A stretch of DNA of 8,847 nucleotides, taken from the NCBI GenBank assembly GCA_903899865.1, contig CAIUKZ010000074.1:1-8847 (forward strand), written 5' to 3'. Below the pieces are notes generated by a model. The model was not told where the DNA came from, did no database searches, and saw only the letters and a list, made by a program, of their open reading frames with translations. This DNA comes from an uncultured Bacteroidales bacterium (GTDB lineage Bacteria; Bacteroidota; Bacteroidia; Bacteroidales; Paludibacteraceae). Of the stretch, positions 1-8,700 are shown one piece after another. A program made the position numbers and the translations under genes. Numbering within the stretch: position 1 is the stretch's first letter; every line of letters begins with the position of its first letter.

Positions 1-315
1 TATTTTAATGTCGGATTTGCAGAATTGTTGGACATTCCATCTTATAAAGAAATGTTTGTGAATTTGATAGAGGAATTGGTTCAAGTGGCTAGGGCAGAAG
101 GTGCCAATCAAGACCTGACCATGATAGATAAAGCCTTTCACAGAATTGGAAGCATTCCACGTGGTCAAACTACCTCAATGCACTCGGATATGCAGGCTGG
201 AAGGAAAATGGAATTATACACTCTTACTGGTGTGGTAGTTGATTTGGCACATAAACATCAAATCAAAGTGCCCAACTACGAAAAGGTCTATGAAGCACTT
301 TGCAAGTACATTTGA
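1..315 (+). CDS. panE: 2-dehydropantoate 2-reductase (ketopantoate reductase), C-terminal part only
   Basis: PanE reduces 2-dehydropantoate to (R)-pantoate with NADPH, in the cytoplasmic pathway to pantothenate and coenzyme A. Only the last 104 codons are present: the frame is already open at base 1 (YFNVGFAELL...), so the TTG at 25 is an internal Leu codon and not a start. What remains is the all-helical C-terminal dimerisation and substrate domain (ApbA_C type). The signature TSMHSD (bases 172-189) followed by AGRKMEL holds a Ser (175-177), an Asp four residues later (187-189) and a Glu eight after that (211-213). These match in spacing the Ser244, Asp248 and Glu256 of E. coli PanE, from memory, which bind substrate. 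The Rossmann NADPH domain and the catalytic Lys lie outside the window. Other ApbA-family reductases share this domain, so the exact substrate is inferred. It ends in TGA, 3 bp from the convergent carbonic anhydrase stop. Confidence 0.85.
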   Translation, partial: YFNVGFAELLDIPSYKEMFVNLIEELVQVARAEGANQDLTMIDKAFHRIGSIPRGQTTSMHSDMQAGRKMELYTLTGVVVDLAHKHQIKVPNYEKVYEALCKYI

Positions 316-353
316 GCGTTACACAATATGATAGATTTCCATAATGTGCTCAA
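312..353. terminator. possible hairpin across the convergent panE / carbonic anhydrase ends
   Basis: Bases 322-330 can pair with 340-348 (nine positions, one A-A mismatch) around a 9-base loop. Bases 312-316 then pair with 349-353 after a 5-base bulge. The structure covers the panE stop codon and the last codons of the carbonic anhydrase, so it could slow or end transcription from either side. There is no T-run directly after either arm, so it is not a classical intrinsic terminator, and much of it lies in coding sequence. Treat it as a candidate only. Confidence 0.25.
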
Positions 354-945
354 GGATGTTGTCAAAATCAATTTTTAAGTCAATCAAAACACCCGTTTGT
401 AAATCAAACACCCATCCGCTGATTGATATTTTTTTTGCTTTTAAGGCTCTTTGTACTTCTGGCGTTTTTATGATATTTACGCACTGTTCTTGAACATTAA
501 ATTCAACCAGTTTTTTGAATCTGGCATCATCATCCTCGATTTTGTTTAACTCCTCTTGGTGAATACGATACACATCTCTAATGTTTCTCAGCCAAGGATT
601 TAGAATACCTAAATCTGATGATTGCATAGCAGCTTCAACACCTCCACAGTTATAATGCCCACATATAACGATGTGTTTTACATTTAACCGTGTGACGGCG
701 TAGTTAATCACTGACATGGCACTCAAATCATTGTTAGACACCATGTTGGCTATATTGCGGTGTACGAAAACTTCTCCAGGTTGTACACCCATCAGTTCCT
801 CAGCAGGTACTCTGCTGTCCGAGCAACCTATGTATAGAATACTCGGATTTTGTTTGGCAGAAAGTTTTTTAAAATAGTCTTTATCTTGTTTTATTTTTTC
901 CTTAATCCAGTGCTGATTGTTCTCAAAAATGGAATGTATATTCAT
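319..945 (-). CDS. can: beta-class carbonic anhydrase
   Basis: This is a zinc enzyme interconverting CO2 and bicarbonate in the cytoplasm, supplying bicarbonate for carboxylases. The 208-residue length fits the bacterial Can type. The family signatures are all present: CSDSRVPAE with zinc ligand Cys41 and the Asp43-Arg45 dyad, HRNIAN at 62-67, and GHYNCGGV with zinc ligands His97 and Cys100. The protein resembles E. coli Can from end to end. Two residues of the allosteric bicarbonate site known from E. coli and H. influenzae enzymes differ: Tyr38 where those have Trp39, and Phe180 in GWVFDL where those have Tyr181; the Arg of HRN is kept (Arg63). The ATG at 945 is chosen because MNIHSIFENN aligns with the usual N terminus and AGGGAG (949-954, minus strand) lies 3 bases before it, closer than usual. 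It lies 48 bp downstream of the dismutase gene in the same direction, so co-transcription is possible, but a TAACTTTG box in the gap suggests its own promoter. Confidence 0.96.
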   Translation of the reverse strand: MNIHSIFENNQHWIKEKIKQDKDYFKKLSAKQNPSILYIGCSDSRVPAEELMGVQPGEVFVHRNIANMVSNNDLSAMSVINYAVTRLNVKHIVICGHYNCGGVEAAMQSSDLGILNPWLRNIRDVYRIHQEELNKIEDDDARFKKLVEFNVQEQCVNIIKTPEVQRALKAKKISISGWVFDLQTGVLIDLKIDFDNILEHIMEIYHIV

Positions 946-977
946 TTGCTCCCTTTGTAATTAATAAAAACTTTCGA

Positions 978-985
978 CAAAGTTA
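978..985 (-). promoter_or_regulatory. candidate -7 box (TAACTTTG) for the carbonic anhydrase gene
   Basis: Read on the minus strand, the gap between the dismutase and carbonic anhydrase genes contains TAACTTTG, an exact fit to the Bacteroidota -7 consensus TAnnTTTG. Transcription would start near 970, leaving a leader of about 25 bases. No TTTG-like -33 element is seen about 20 bases upstream, where the sequence is dismutase coding end, so this is a half-site and moderate evidence at most. Confidence 0.4.
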
Positions 986-993
986 GCAAAAAT

Positions 994-1674
994 TTATTCA
1001 CCGTAATTTCTTTCTACTTCAGTCCAGTTTACAATATTCCAAAATGCCTGTGCGTAAGCTGCTCTTTTTGATTGATACTTAAGGTAGTAGGCATGTTCCC
1101 AAACATCCAGTGTAAGCAAAGGTTTACCTTTTATTTCAGCAGATTGCATGATGGTATTGTCCTGATTGGGAGTACTTACAATTTTTAATTTTCCCTCACT
1201 GTCTTTGATGAGCCACACCCATCCTGATCCAAATCGTGAAAGAGCAGCTTTTTCAAACTGCGATTTAAATTCATCCAAACTGCCAAAGTTGGCTTTTATC
1301 ACTCCTTCAAAATTTACAGAAATTGGATTTTTACCAGCTGGTGACATGACAGACCAGAAAAAATTGTGATTGTAATAACCACCACCACTGTTTTTGACAG
1401 TAGTTCTGATTTCTTCGGGCAATGTGTTAAGTGTCTGTAATAACTCTTCGATGGATTTTTTATACAATTCAGGATGTTTTTCTAATGCCTTGTTCAGATT
1501 GTTGGCATAGGCTGCATGGTGGTTGTTGTAGTGAATGTACATGGTGGTGCTGTCAATGTAAGGCTCAAGTCCGTTGTATTTATAGGCTAACTTAGGCAAA
1601 GTGAATTGACCAAAACTTGCAATACTTAAAAGCAATACGGATGTAAATAAAAGGATGCGCGTTTTCATTTTCAT
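994..1674 (-). CDS. exported Fe/Mn-family superoxide dismutase, probably Mn-type
   Basis: It converts superoxide to oxygen and hydrogen peroxide. Residues 1-22 form a signal peptide: Lys2, Lys4 and Arg6, then a hydrophobic stretch to about 19, then SFG|Q. There is no lipobox Cys and no type IX C-terminal domain after ERNYGE, so a soluble periplasmic enzyme is most likely. The mature part is a full two-domain dismutase: N-terminal hairpin with MYIHYNNHHAAY (metal ligand His48, gateway Tyr56), GGGYYNHNFFW with ligand His103, and DVWEHAYYLKY with ligands Asp190 and His194. Gly99 in place of the Gln seen in FeSODs, and Gln171 in TPNQDN, are the Mn-type pattern. Tyr100 replaces the His common in GGGHxNH motifs. 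The ATG at 1674 is used; a second ATG two codons on (1668) would only trim the signal peptide. It is leftward, 48 bp upstream of the carbonic anhydrase, with a possible promoter box at 1747-1754. Fe use or cambialism cannot be excluded from sequence. Confidence 0.94.
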   Translation of the reverse strand: MKMKTRILLFTSVLLLSIASFGQFTLPKLAYKYNGLEPYIDSTTMYIHYNNHHAAYANNLNKALEKHPELYKKSIEELLQTLNTLPEEIRTTVKNSGGGYYNHNFFWSVMSPAGKNPISVNFEGVIKANFGSLDEFKSQFEKAALSRFGSGWVWLIKDSEGKLKIVSTPNQDNTIMQSAEIKGKPLLTLDVWEHAYYLKYQSKRAAYAQAFWNIVNWTEVERNYGE

Positions 1675-1746
1675 TTGGTTTGAGTTGGTTTATTTTGTTC
1701 GATTAATTAGGTTGTGATAATGGTTGTAAATCAGGAGTTTAACTAT

Positions 1747-1754
1747 CAAAAATA
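1747..1754 (-). promoter_or_regulatory. candidate -7 box (TATTTTTG) for the dismutase gene
   Basis: On the minus strand this reads TATTTTTG and fits the Bacteroidota TAnnTTTG pattern. A start near 1740 would give a leader of about 65 bases before the dismutase ATG. No TTTG stands at the expected -33 distance; instead the dyad GTGAA-TT-TTCAC (1771-1782) occupies that place, which would suit an activator- or repressor-controlled promoter. The support is a half-site only. Confidence 0.35.
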
Positions 1755-1770
1755 GAGCAATGGAATGTGT

Positions 1771-1782
1771 GTGAATTTTCAC
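1771..1782. repeat. short inverted repeat GTGAA-TT-TTCAC, possible operator
   Basis: Five-base perfect arms around a 2-base centre. It sits where the -33 element of the dismutase promoter would be expected if the box at 1747-1754 is real. It shares the core TGAA-N2-TTCA with the dyad at 1926-1939. No regulator can be named from sequence. Confidence 0.3.
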
Positions 1783-1925
1783 CCAATTACATAGATTTAA
1801 CATCGATGTGTGAGAGAATGTTTTGTGCTATTCGGAATAAAAGTAGAAATTGCATAAGGCAACTAATAAAAATAGATATCATGTAATTTTTAAGATAAAT
1901 CAACGTTATTAACACCGAACAAATA

Positions 1926-1939
1926 TTTGAAGGTTCAAA
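1926..1939. repeat. inverted repeat TTTGAA-GG-TTCAAA, possible operator
   Basis: Six-base perfect arms around a 2-base centre. It lies 11 bases upstream of the -33 element of the ruvA promoter, centred roughly 55 bases before the expected transcription start, a position typical of activator or upstream regulator sites. It shares the TGAA-N2-TTCA core with 1771-1782. A perfect 6-bp dyad with this spacing is expected less than once in a region this size, but short palindromes still arise by chance. Confidence 0.35.
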
Positions 1940-1950
1940 GCCCATCAATT

Positions 1951-1982
1951 TTTGGAGGGTTCATTATTTATGGGTATCTTTG
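1951..1982 (+). promoter_or_regulatory. promoter for ruvA (TTTG - 20 bp - TATCTTTG)
   Basis: TTTG at 1951-1954 and TATCTTTG at 1975-1982 match the Bacteroidota primary sigma consensus (TTTG near -33, TAnnTTTG near -7), with a 20-bp spacer in the normal 19-21 range. Transcription should start near 1988, giving a leader of about 50 bases before the ruvA ATG. With 60 bp and no clear promoter before sprA, it probably drives both genes. Confidence 0.7.
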
Positions 1983-2035
1983 TAAGTTTTAGTGAAAGTG
2001 TGTTTTAAATGTTAAGTGTTTGATTATAAGATGTT

Positions 2036-2623
2036 ATGATAGATTATATATCTGGTAAATTAGCCGAACTAACACCCACATACGCAGTGTTGGAAACTCA
2101 TGGTGTAGGATATAGCATTCACATCGCATTGCCAACTTACTCCTCGTTGATGGGTGCAGAAATGGCTAAACTCTATGTTTATGAAGTGATTAGAGAAGAT
2201 GCGTATTTGCTGTATGGTTTTATGAATCAGACCGAGAGGCAGTTGTTTCTTTTGCTTATTTCTGTTTCGGGCATAGGCGCCAATACCGCACGAATGATAA
2301 TGTCGTCCTATTCGGTAAAAGAGATTCAGGAAATGATAGCCACTTCGAATGAAACAGCTTTAAATTCAATCAAAGGGATTGGTATAAAAACGGCACAACG
2401 TATCATTATCGATTTGAAAGACAAGATCTTGAAAATTGAAGGCATTGAGGCAGCTAGTTTTGCTCCGGCTTTAGGGTCTGCATCGAAGGATGAAGCTGTA
2501 TCAGCATTAGTAATGCTGGGATTTCCGCAGGCACTATCGGTGAAAACTGTAGAAAAAATCATCAAAGACGACCCATCATTAAAAGTGGAACAATTGATAA
2601 AAATGGCACTCAAAATGATGTAA
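2036..2623 (+). CDS. ruvA: Holliday junction DNA-binding subunit RuvA
   Basis: RuvA tetramers clamp a four-way DNA junction in the open square form and load the RuvB motor for branch migration during recombinational repair. The 195 residues are close to the usual length (E. coli 203). Domain I, an OB-fold, covers about 1-62, opening MIDYISGKL and ending YLLYGF; it holds the acidic pin Glu54-Asp55 in REDA, which separates the strands. Domain II (about 64-131) has two helix-hairpin-helix motifs, SVSGIGANTA (76-85) and SIKGIGIKTA (111-120). A linker (about 132-148) leads to domain III (about 149-195, SKDEAVSALVMLGF), which contacts RuvB. The ATG at 2036 gives the canonical N terminus; an ATG at 2031 is out of frame. 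No Shine-Dalgarno is visible, as usual in this phylum. A strong promoter lies about 50 bp upstream. sprA follows after 60 bp; neither ruvB nor ruvC is in the window. Confidence 0.97.
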   Translation: MIDYISGKLAELTPTYAVLETHGVGYSIHIALPTYSSLMGAEMAKLYVYEVIREDAYLLYGFMNQTERQLFLLLISVSGIGANTARMIMSSYSVKEIQEMIATSNETALNSIKGIGIKTAQRIIIDLKDKILKIEGIEAASFAPALGSASKDEAVSALVMLGFPQALSVKTVEKIIKDDPSLKVEQLIKMALKMM

Positions 2624-2683
2624 ATCTGGGTTTTGTGAGATTGGTTTCCCTATTCTTTTTGGATAAAAATGCTGTAATAGCTT

Positions 2684-2779
2684 ATGAATTTTAGCAAATA
2701 TATTTTCTTTTCGATAGTATTTTCGGGTATTGTTTTCAGTTCGGCATATTTCTTGGTTAGTGGGGCTACAAGTGCTGAA
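2684..2779 (+). other. predicted signal peptide of SprA
   Basis: Residues 1-32 start MNFSKYIFFS and run through a hydrophobic core (about 6-25) to GATSA followed by Glu, which suits signal peptidase I. Lys5 is the only basic residue before the core, a weak n-region. An outer-membrane barrel needs Sec export, so a signal here is expected. The exact cleavage site is inferred. Confidence 0.6.
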
Positions 2780-5700
2780 ATACAGGATCTGATAAATAAA
2801 GATAAGATTAATAACACTGTACAGAAGGGCAGGAACTTGAAAAATTCAATCAAGGAATTGGTCGAATCAAAAGTGAAGCGTGACACTACTTCCGACTCAG
2901 TGTACCACCAACCCAAACCTAGCTTCCCCATCAAGAAGTTCAATCAAGATTCATACGATGATTTATCGGCAAAGTATGCAATGGACGCTCCAAAGCCATC
3001 CAATGTAAAAACAGTGGTAGAGTATGACACCAAAGCTGGTAACTATGTGTTACGTACATTTATTGGCGAGAGTGAGATAGCTACACCGTTTATGATGACA
3101 GAGCAGGAGTATAAAAGCTATTCTGCCAAGAAGGATTTACAATCTTATTGGAAAGAAAAAAACTCCAAAGGAAATGTTGGTAATGAGGATAAATTCTCGT
3201 TGACCGACATGAAATTTAATATCGGTGCTGCCGATAAAATTTTTGGTCCTGGAGGTGTGCAAGTCAAAACTCAAGGATCTGCCGAATTAATTTTTGGTCT
3301 GAAAACCAATGCAATAGAAAATCCAGCCCTACCTATCAATCTACGCAAAAACACCATCTTTGATTTCAACACCAAAATCCAACTCAATGTAACTGGTAAT
3401 GTAGGTGATAAGTTAAATTTTGGCATGAATTACAATACTGAGTCTACCTTTGATTTTGATCAAAAGATGATAAAGTTGGCTTACAAAGGGAAAGAGGATG
3501 AGATTATTAAAAGTTTGGAAGCCGGAAATGTGAGCATGCAACTCAACAGTTCACTTATTACTGGTAGCACCGCTTTGTTCGGTTTGAAGACCGAATTGCA
3601 ATTTGGTAAGTTGAATATCAAAGCCATTGCTACTCAACAACAATCGGAGTCCAAAACCGTGAGTACCAAAGGTGGAGCACAGACTACCAAATTCGAGATT
3701 GACGTAGATACTTATGATGCAAATAGGCATTTCTTCTTAGGTCACTTTTTTCGTGATAGATATGAGAAGTCTATGTCAACCCTTCCAATACCAGCCTCAG
3801 GAATCATTGTAAAAAGGGTAGAAGCATGGGTCACCAACAAAAGAGGTAATTTTGAACAAGCTAGAAACATTGTTGCTTTCATGGACTTAGGTGAGAGAGA
3901 CTCCTTAAATAAAATGCAATGGCATCATCCTAATGATACGGTGGCACCCACCAACACTTCTAATATATTGTTCTCCGAACTAATCAAAACCAATATTCGT
4001 GATATAAAGCAGATAAGCAACATCATGTTGGGTGCTCCATTTGTAGGGGTTATCAATGGTGGTGAGGATTTCGAGAAAGTGGAAAGTGCTCGGAGGTTGG
4101 ATCAAAATGAGTTTACATTCAATCCTACATTGGGTTACATTTCGCTAAAAAGTGCGCTCAATCCTGATGAGGTGTTAGGTGTTGCCTATGAGTACGTTTA
4201 CCAAGGGAAAACCTATCAGGTAGGTGAATTCTCTATTGATAGAATTTCTAGTACAGGCGATTCTACCAATACCAATACCAATACCAATCAAACATTGATT
4301 GTTAAATTATTAAAAAGTACGAATCAGAATCCTCGATTTAAAATGTGGGATTTGATGATGAAGAACGTCTATAACCTGGGTGCAATGCAAATTCAACCAG
4401 AAAATTTTCAACTAGACATCGTTTATAGAAATGATAGAATAGGTACAAACATGCAGTTTCTCACTGCAGACTGTGGTGTCAAAAACAAGACATTGTTGAA
4501 AGTGATGAATCTGGACCGATTGGATCCTCGAAACTCCGCATTACCTGATGGAAAATTTGACTTCGTGGAAGGCTATACCATTCAAGCTGCTACTGGTAGA
4601 GTATTTTTCCCTGTGTTAGAGCCTTTTGGAGACCATTTACACAAAGCAGTGTGGGATAACAATAAAGCTTATAAGAATTATGCGGATAGTTTAGCATATC
4701 GTCAACTCTATGATTCTACTTTGTTTGTAGCACAACAATTCAGCGAAAAAAACAAGTTTCGACTTATAGGGCACTACAAATCATCGTCGGGAAATGAGAT
4801 AAGGCTCAATGCTATGAACATTCCACGTGGTTCGGTATCGGTGACTGCTGCGGGTGCAACATTGATTGAGAATCAACATTATACAGTAGATTATACCATG
4901 GGTACTGTTACCATTCTCGATCAGGGTTTAATTGAATCAGGAACCAAAATTGATGTGAAACTTGAAAACCAATCCATGTTTAGCATCAAACGGAAATCAC
5001 TTACTGGAACGCATCTTGAGTATCAGTTCAATAAAGATTTTAGTCTTGGAGGGACCATCATGAACCTATCGGAGATGCCATTGACTCAAAAAATAAACAC
5101 AGGTAATGAGCCCATCAATAACACCATTTGGGGGATGAACACCTCATGGCGAGCAGAATCGCAATGGATTACCAATGCGTTGGATGCATTACCATTTGTG
5201 AATGCCACCAAACCATCAACCATTGCCTTCAATGCCGAGTTTGCTCAACTTATACCTGGACACTCATCAGTAATTGGCAAGCAGGGTTTTGCTTATATCG
5301 ATGACTTTGAGGCTACCAAAACCTCTATTGACATACACTATCCTATCAATTGGTATTTGGCTGCCAGACCAGTGAAACATGATTCGATTCCTACAGAGTT
5401 ATCATCCAACGAAAATAGAGCATTGTTGTCGTGGTATTTTGTAGATCCGATTTTGAATAATTATTCCCAAGTACCAAAGTATTTTATAGATGATAATTAT
5501 GCTCTGGTGTCCAATCATTTAACCCGACCTGTCACCATTCAAGAACTATTTCCATTTAAGTCACAAAATGCTAATTATCCTCAAAATTTGACCGTGATGA
5601 ATCTTTCATTTTACCCAAATGAAAGAGGCCCTTACAATGTCAGTACAAAAGACCTAAAACCCGATGGAACTTTTGCAAATCCAAAATCGAAATGGGCGGG

Positions 5701-8700
5701 TATCACCAGAAAAATTGATCAGTCAGACTTCGAAGTTGCTAATATAGAGTATGTTGAATTTTGGATGATGGATCCTTTTGTCTCAGGAAGTAAGAATTCT
5801 TCGGGCGATTTGTATTTTCATTTGGGCGATGTCAGTGAAGATGTGTTGAAGGATAGTAAAAAATCATTCGAAGGGGGTATGCCCTTTGATGGTAATGTGG
5901 AAAAGACTGACACCACTATCTGGGGACGTGTGCCTAAAGCTCAAGCCATGGTTTTGGCTTTTAATGCAGATAGTACCACACGTCCAATCCAAGATATCGG
6001 ACTGGATGGTTTGGCTGATAAGGATGAGGCTCAATTTGCAACCTACAAAAATTATATTGCTAACTTTGACCTAATTATAGATGCAAATACAAAATCAAAA
6101 CTGACAGCTGATCCTTTTTCTGTGTTCAATGACCCATCTGGTGATAATTTTAGCCATTTCTTGGGTAGAAACAATGATGAAAAAAAGCTAGATATTCTAC
6201 AACGATATAAGCATTATAATGGTACAGAAGGTAATTCGGCGGTGGCGAAAGTTGGTGTCAGCACGCAATCTGCAGCCTCAACTATTCCTGATGTAGAAGA
6301 TATAAACGGTGATAATACGCTGAGTGAATATGAACGATATTTTCAATACCATGTGAGACTAGACTCATCAAAAATGGTGGTAGGAACCAATCATATTGTA
6401 GATAAAGTGACCACCACTGTGACGCTCAAGAATGGTAAAAAAGAACCTGTCAGCTGGTATCAATTTAGAATTCCAATCCGACAATATAATCCAGCTGAAA
6501 AAGTAGGTAATATTTTCAATTTTAAATCCATTCGGTTTATTAGAATGTTCCTCACCAATTTCGAAAGTGAAACTCATTTGCGTTTTGCTACACTAGGACT
6601 TGTACGTGCCGACTGGAGAAATTACGAACGTAAAGATCTTGCACTTACTCCTTTAGAGCAATCTAACGGCTCCATGGACTTACAGGCAGTAAACGTGGAA
6701 GAGAATTCAAAAAGATCTCCAATAAATTACATTTTACCGCCAGGTATTACCAGACAGACAGATCCTGGACAATCACAAATTATCCAACTCAATGAACAAG
6801 CATTGGCACTAAAAGTCAATAAGCTAGGGAAGAATGATGCAAGAGCAGTGTATAAAAACACCAACTATGATATGCGTCAGTATAAACGCCTTCAGATGTT
6901 TATACACGCCGAAAAAATGGAAAGCGACAAAACCAGTACCCTTCAAAATGAGGAGCTGTCATGTTTTATTCGTATCGGTACTGATATGATCAATAACTAC
7001 TACGAATACGAAATTCCGTTGGTGTTGACTCCCGCTGGGTTTTACGCCGAAAAGAAAGATAAAGATAGGGAGACTGTGTGGCCATTACTGAATAAGCTGG
7101 ATATTCCATTCAGCACTCTTACCGATGCCAAGATGGAGAGAAACAAACAACGGGTTTCAATTCTTGAAGTGTTTGAAATGTATGATGCCAATTCTCCTTT
7201 CCAACGAAATAGAATTCGTATCAAAGGTAATCCTACTATCTCAAATGTAGAAAACATTATGATAGGGGTCAGAAATAGAAGCAATTCCGAAAAATCTGCT
7301 GAAATTTGGGTGAATGAGCTCCGTATGTCTGAGTTTGATGAATCGGGTGGATGGGCAGCTATGGCTAACCTAGCTGTGGGGCTCTCTGATATTGGAACTG
7401 TCAACCTTTCTGGACGAACCGAAACTGCTGGATTTGGTAGCATTGAAAGTAATGTGCTTGACAGACGAAAGGATGATTTGATGCAATACAACGTGTCTAC
7501 TTCATTGGATTTGGGTAGATTTTTGCCAGAGAAAGCCAAATTCAGAATCCCATTCTACTATTCTAATAGTAATGAGCGATTAACACCTCGTTTTAATCCT
7601 TTGGATCAGGATGTGTTGTTTGCTGATGCTATCGAAGCTGCAGGAACACCTCGCGAAAAAAAGGAATTGATGAATGAAGGTGTAATTAAAAACAATATCA
7701 GAAGTCTGAGTGTGTCGGGGGCCAAACTGAATATCAGAAGTAAAGTCCCAATGCCCTATGATCCAGCCAACTTTTCATTCAATTATGCTATCAATCAGAC
7801 CATTCAGCAAAACCAAGAAATAGAACAAAATTACATAAAGGATCAAAAAGGGGGTGTGGTTTATAATTATTCGTTCAACGCCAAACCCGTAGAACCTTTC
7901 AAGGCAGTCAAAGCGTTTGATAAACCGATATTTAAGATAATTAAAGATTTTAATTTCAATTATCTTCCAGTTTCGTTTGGGTTTAATACCAATCTGATGC
8001 GCACATTTACGATGGTGAAAAACAGGGATTTGAATGCTCGCTATTCGGGTGTTTCTATTCCCGATTCGTTGTTGCTCAATCACAGCAAAAATTTCCTGTG
8101 GAACAAACAGTTTGATTTCAAGTATGACCTCACGCGTGCTGTGAAGTTAAGTCTTCAGACCACCATGAACTCTACAATAAGTGAGAGCCCAAATTATACC
8201 CCCGAATTGCAACAGTATGATGTAAAAGATAACTATAAACAATGGAAAGACTCTATTACTTCGGGTTTAAGAAGACTAGGTGATCCGTTTACTTATCAAC
8301 AAGTGTTTTCGGCTACTTGGAATTTGCCTATCAATAAAATCCCAATTTTCGATTGGGTCAATGCTAATGCAAGTTACAATTCAAATTATGATTGGAAGAG
8401 GATGGCTTTGATAGGAGGAACTTTTGATCCAAAGAAGAATACTATGGTGGGAGCTAAGAATATTGGGAATATTGCCACTTCTCTTGGTTCTTGGCAGGTA
8501 GATGGTCAGTTTAACTTTGAAAACCTGTATAACAAGTCCAAGTATTTGAAAGAAGTTAACAAAAAGTTTGGACCAAAAAATGGTAATCCTCAGAAATTTG
8601 AATCTAAGACATTCTCCAAAAAAATTGTTCTAATCAAAGATCTACCCCTGACAGTGGAGCACAAGTTGGGTTCGGATAAAATGAAAGTGACTATTATTGA

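Larger units (their letters stand above)
1675..2035. other. gene-free divergent intergenic region between the dismutase and ruvA
   Basis: This 361-bp AT-rich stretch separates the leftward dismutase/carbonic anhydrase pair from rightward ruvA-sprA. No convincing gene lies in it; the only short frame examined (22 codons, 1818-1886) lacks a ribosome binding site and a recognisable product. It holds a good ruvA promoter at 1951-1982, a weak dismutase -7 box at 1747-1754, and inverted repeats at 1771-1782 and 1926-1939. I see no RNA gene or riboswitch motif, though a small RNA cannot be ruled out by eye. Confidence 0.7.

Noticed and set aside
1800..1809. Perfect 10-bp palindrome ACATCGATGT
   Set aside because: Such a palindrome is expected by chance about once per kilobase, it does not extend further, and it lacks a clear relation to either promoter.
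1818..1886. 22-codon open frame in the sod-ruvA intergenic region
   Set aside because: No ribosome binding site, no recognisable protein features, and a length expected by chance in AT-rich DNA.
2623..2660. Possible terminator after ruvA (AATCT...AGATT followed by a T-rich run)
   Set aside because: Only five base pairs with a 10-base loop, low GC, and the T-run is interrupted and displaced from the stem.
2631..2661. TTTTG and TATTCTTTTTG as a possible separate sprA promoter
   Set aside because: The downstream box does not match TAnnTTTG and the spacing is about 15 bases, too short for this promoter class.
2669..2677. Two-codon mini frame ATG-CTG-TAA just before the sprA start
   Set aside because: Could be a start-stop leader, but no ribosome binding site marks it and such triplet runs are common by chance.
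7042..7539. 165-codon open frame antisense to sprA
   Set aside because: It lies wholly inside the intact sprA frame, which shows conserved family motifs across the same bases (VWP, WVNELR, GGWAA), and the antisense protein resembles nothing recognisable.
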